The translations under genes and the position numbers were made by a program. Below the pieces are notes generated by a model. That model was not told the DNA's origin. It ran no database searches and was given only the letters and a program-made list of their open reading frames with translations. This document shows positions 6,416 through 6,664 of a DNA stretch of 6,664 nucleotides, one piece after another. The stretch lies in NCBI GenBank assembly GCA_036771375.1, contig DAIPHL010000124.1, positions 1 to 6,664 on the forward strand, given 5' to 3'. This DNA comes from DAIPHL01 sp036771375. GTDB taxonomy: Bacteria > Synergistota > Synergistia > Synergistales > Synergistaceae. Every line of letters starts with the position of its first letter. Positions within the stretch are counted from its first letter, which is position 1.

Positions 6416-6429
6416 ATGATTTTTATCAT
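6416..6429. promoter_or_regulatory. Palindromic candidate operator ATGAT-N4-ATCAT
   Basis: ATGAT (6416-6420) and ATCAT (6425-6429) are perfect inverted half-sites around TTTT. The centre is at about -61 relative to the start predicted from the TATAAT box, a common site for class I activators. It is a short dyad in an AT-rich region and may be accidental. No regulator in the window can be linked to it. Confidence 0.25.
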
Positions 6430-6547
6430 GGCATATACATTAATTAAAACGGCTAAAAATTTTAAAACAAAGGCCATAGGGGAAAACTCCCTTTTATCGA
6501 TGTCGACAAAGAGCGAGATCACGCGCCGGGCAACGACGTCGGCCCGG

Positions 6548-6575
6548 ACGGACGCGCTCCGCTTCCGTGCTTTTT
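6548..6575 (+). terminator. Candidate intrinsic terminator on the plus strand
   Basis: ACGGA-C-GCG (6548-6556), loop CTC and CGC-T-TCCGT (6560-6568) form an 8-bp stem with one C/T mismatch. GC and then TTTTT (6571-6575) follow. A second nested GC-rich repeat, CCGGGC/GCCCGG (6526-6531, 6542-6547), lies just upstream. No plus-strand gene ends here, so it may close a small RNA, or serve no purpose. Confidence 0.4.
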
Positions 6576-6664
6576 ATGAATAACAATCAATTTCATCGTT
6601 TTCCATGTCATTTACGCCTTTCTATCAAAAAAAATTACGTATTTATACGAGGAACTCCATCTTT

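Larger units (their letters stand above)
5938..6664. other. Non-coding leader/promoter region upstream of glpF
   Basis: About 727 bases without a convincing gene. The part nearest glpF (5938-6230) is mixed in composition, with several inverted repeats and A/T runs. The stretch 6231-6360 is GC-rich, 6361-6490 is strongly AT-rich, 6491-6570 is GC-rich again, and the last ~90 bases are AT-rich. Short open frames at 6377-6583 (plus), 6229-6522 (minus) and 5853-6119 (minus) lack ribosome binding sites and known motifs. The region most likely holds the glp operon promoter, a leader of about 420 nt, and perhaps a separate plus-strand transcript ending near 6575. No regulator gene is seen. Confidence 0.6.

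Noticed and set aside
6229..6522. Minus-strand 97-codon frame with a short hydrophobic segment
   Set aside because: GTG start without a Shine-Dalgarno sequence; the composition changes halfway; it overlaps the probable promoter.
6377..6583. Plus-strand 68-codon frame
   Set aside because: No ribosome binding site, no recognisable motif, and it spans a sharp change from AT-rich to GC-rich sequence and the terminator-like hairpin.
1..6664. CRISPR arrays, tRNA/rRNA genes, insertion sequences or defence genes
   Set aside because: I looked for spaced repeats, transposase motifs and RNA gene signatures and saw none; the window is a metabolic operon with its upstream region.

Overview
The window holds most of a glycerol and dihydroxyacetone (DHA) utilisation operon. 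All genes lie on the minus strand, so transcription runs from right to left. The order is glpF (glycerol channel), dhaK, dhaL, dhaM (PTS-dependent DHA kinase), glpK (glycerol kinase), then a GlpA-like FAD oxidoreductase with a C-terminal iron-sulphur domain that runs off the left edge. The coding part is GC-rich (roughly 60% by eye), with strong GGAGG-type ribosome binding sites and some TTG starts. A one-domain DhaM that needs separate EI/HPr, plus a GlpA-like dehydrogenase with a BFD-type [2Fe-2S] domain, fits an anaerobic or fermentative bacterium. Synergistota or a GC-rich Clostridia-like lineage are my guesses, at low confidence.

Layout: positions 1-1369 carry the partial oxidoreductase. 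Positions 1370-1492 are an intergenic gap with a perfect 8-bp stem-loop. glpK is at 1493-3025, followed by an 82-nt gap. dhaM, dhaL and dhaK (3108-5142) are separated by only 3-4 nt. A 66-nt gap with a perfect 10-bp stem-loop separates dhaK from glpF (5209-5937). Positions 5938-6664 contain no convincing gene. This stretch looks like a long leader and promoter region: a TATAAT box near 6370, several inverted repeats, a repeated U-rich motif, an AT-rich block and a candidate plus-strand terminator near 6570.

How it works together: GlpF admits glycerol and GlpK phosphorylates it to glycerol-3-phosphate. The GlpA-like flavoprotein would oxidise that to dihydroxyacetone phosphate (DHAP). DhaKLM phosphorylates free DHA to the same product, using phosphate passed from the PTS. 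No glycerol dehydrogenase, GlpB/GlpC-like partner, DUF1667 protein or transcription regulator is visible; some may lie beyond the left edge.

Most of the window is ordinary metabolism. The points worth a second look are the structured leader, the intergenic hairpins, the loss of known regulatory residues in GlpK, unusual pore residues in GlpF, and the abrupt loss of family similarity in the oxidoreductase within the first ~28 bases of the window.
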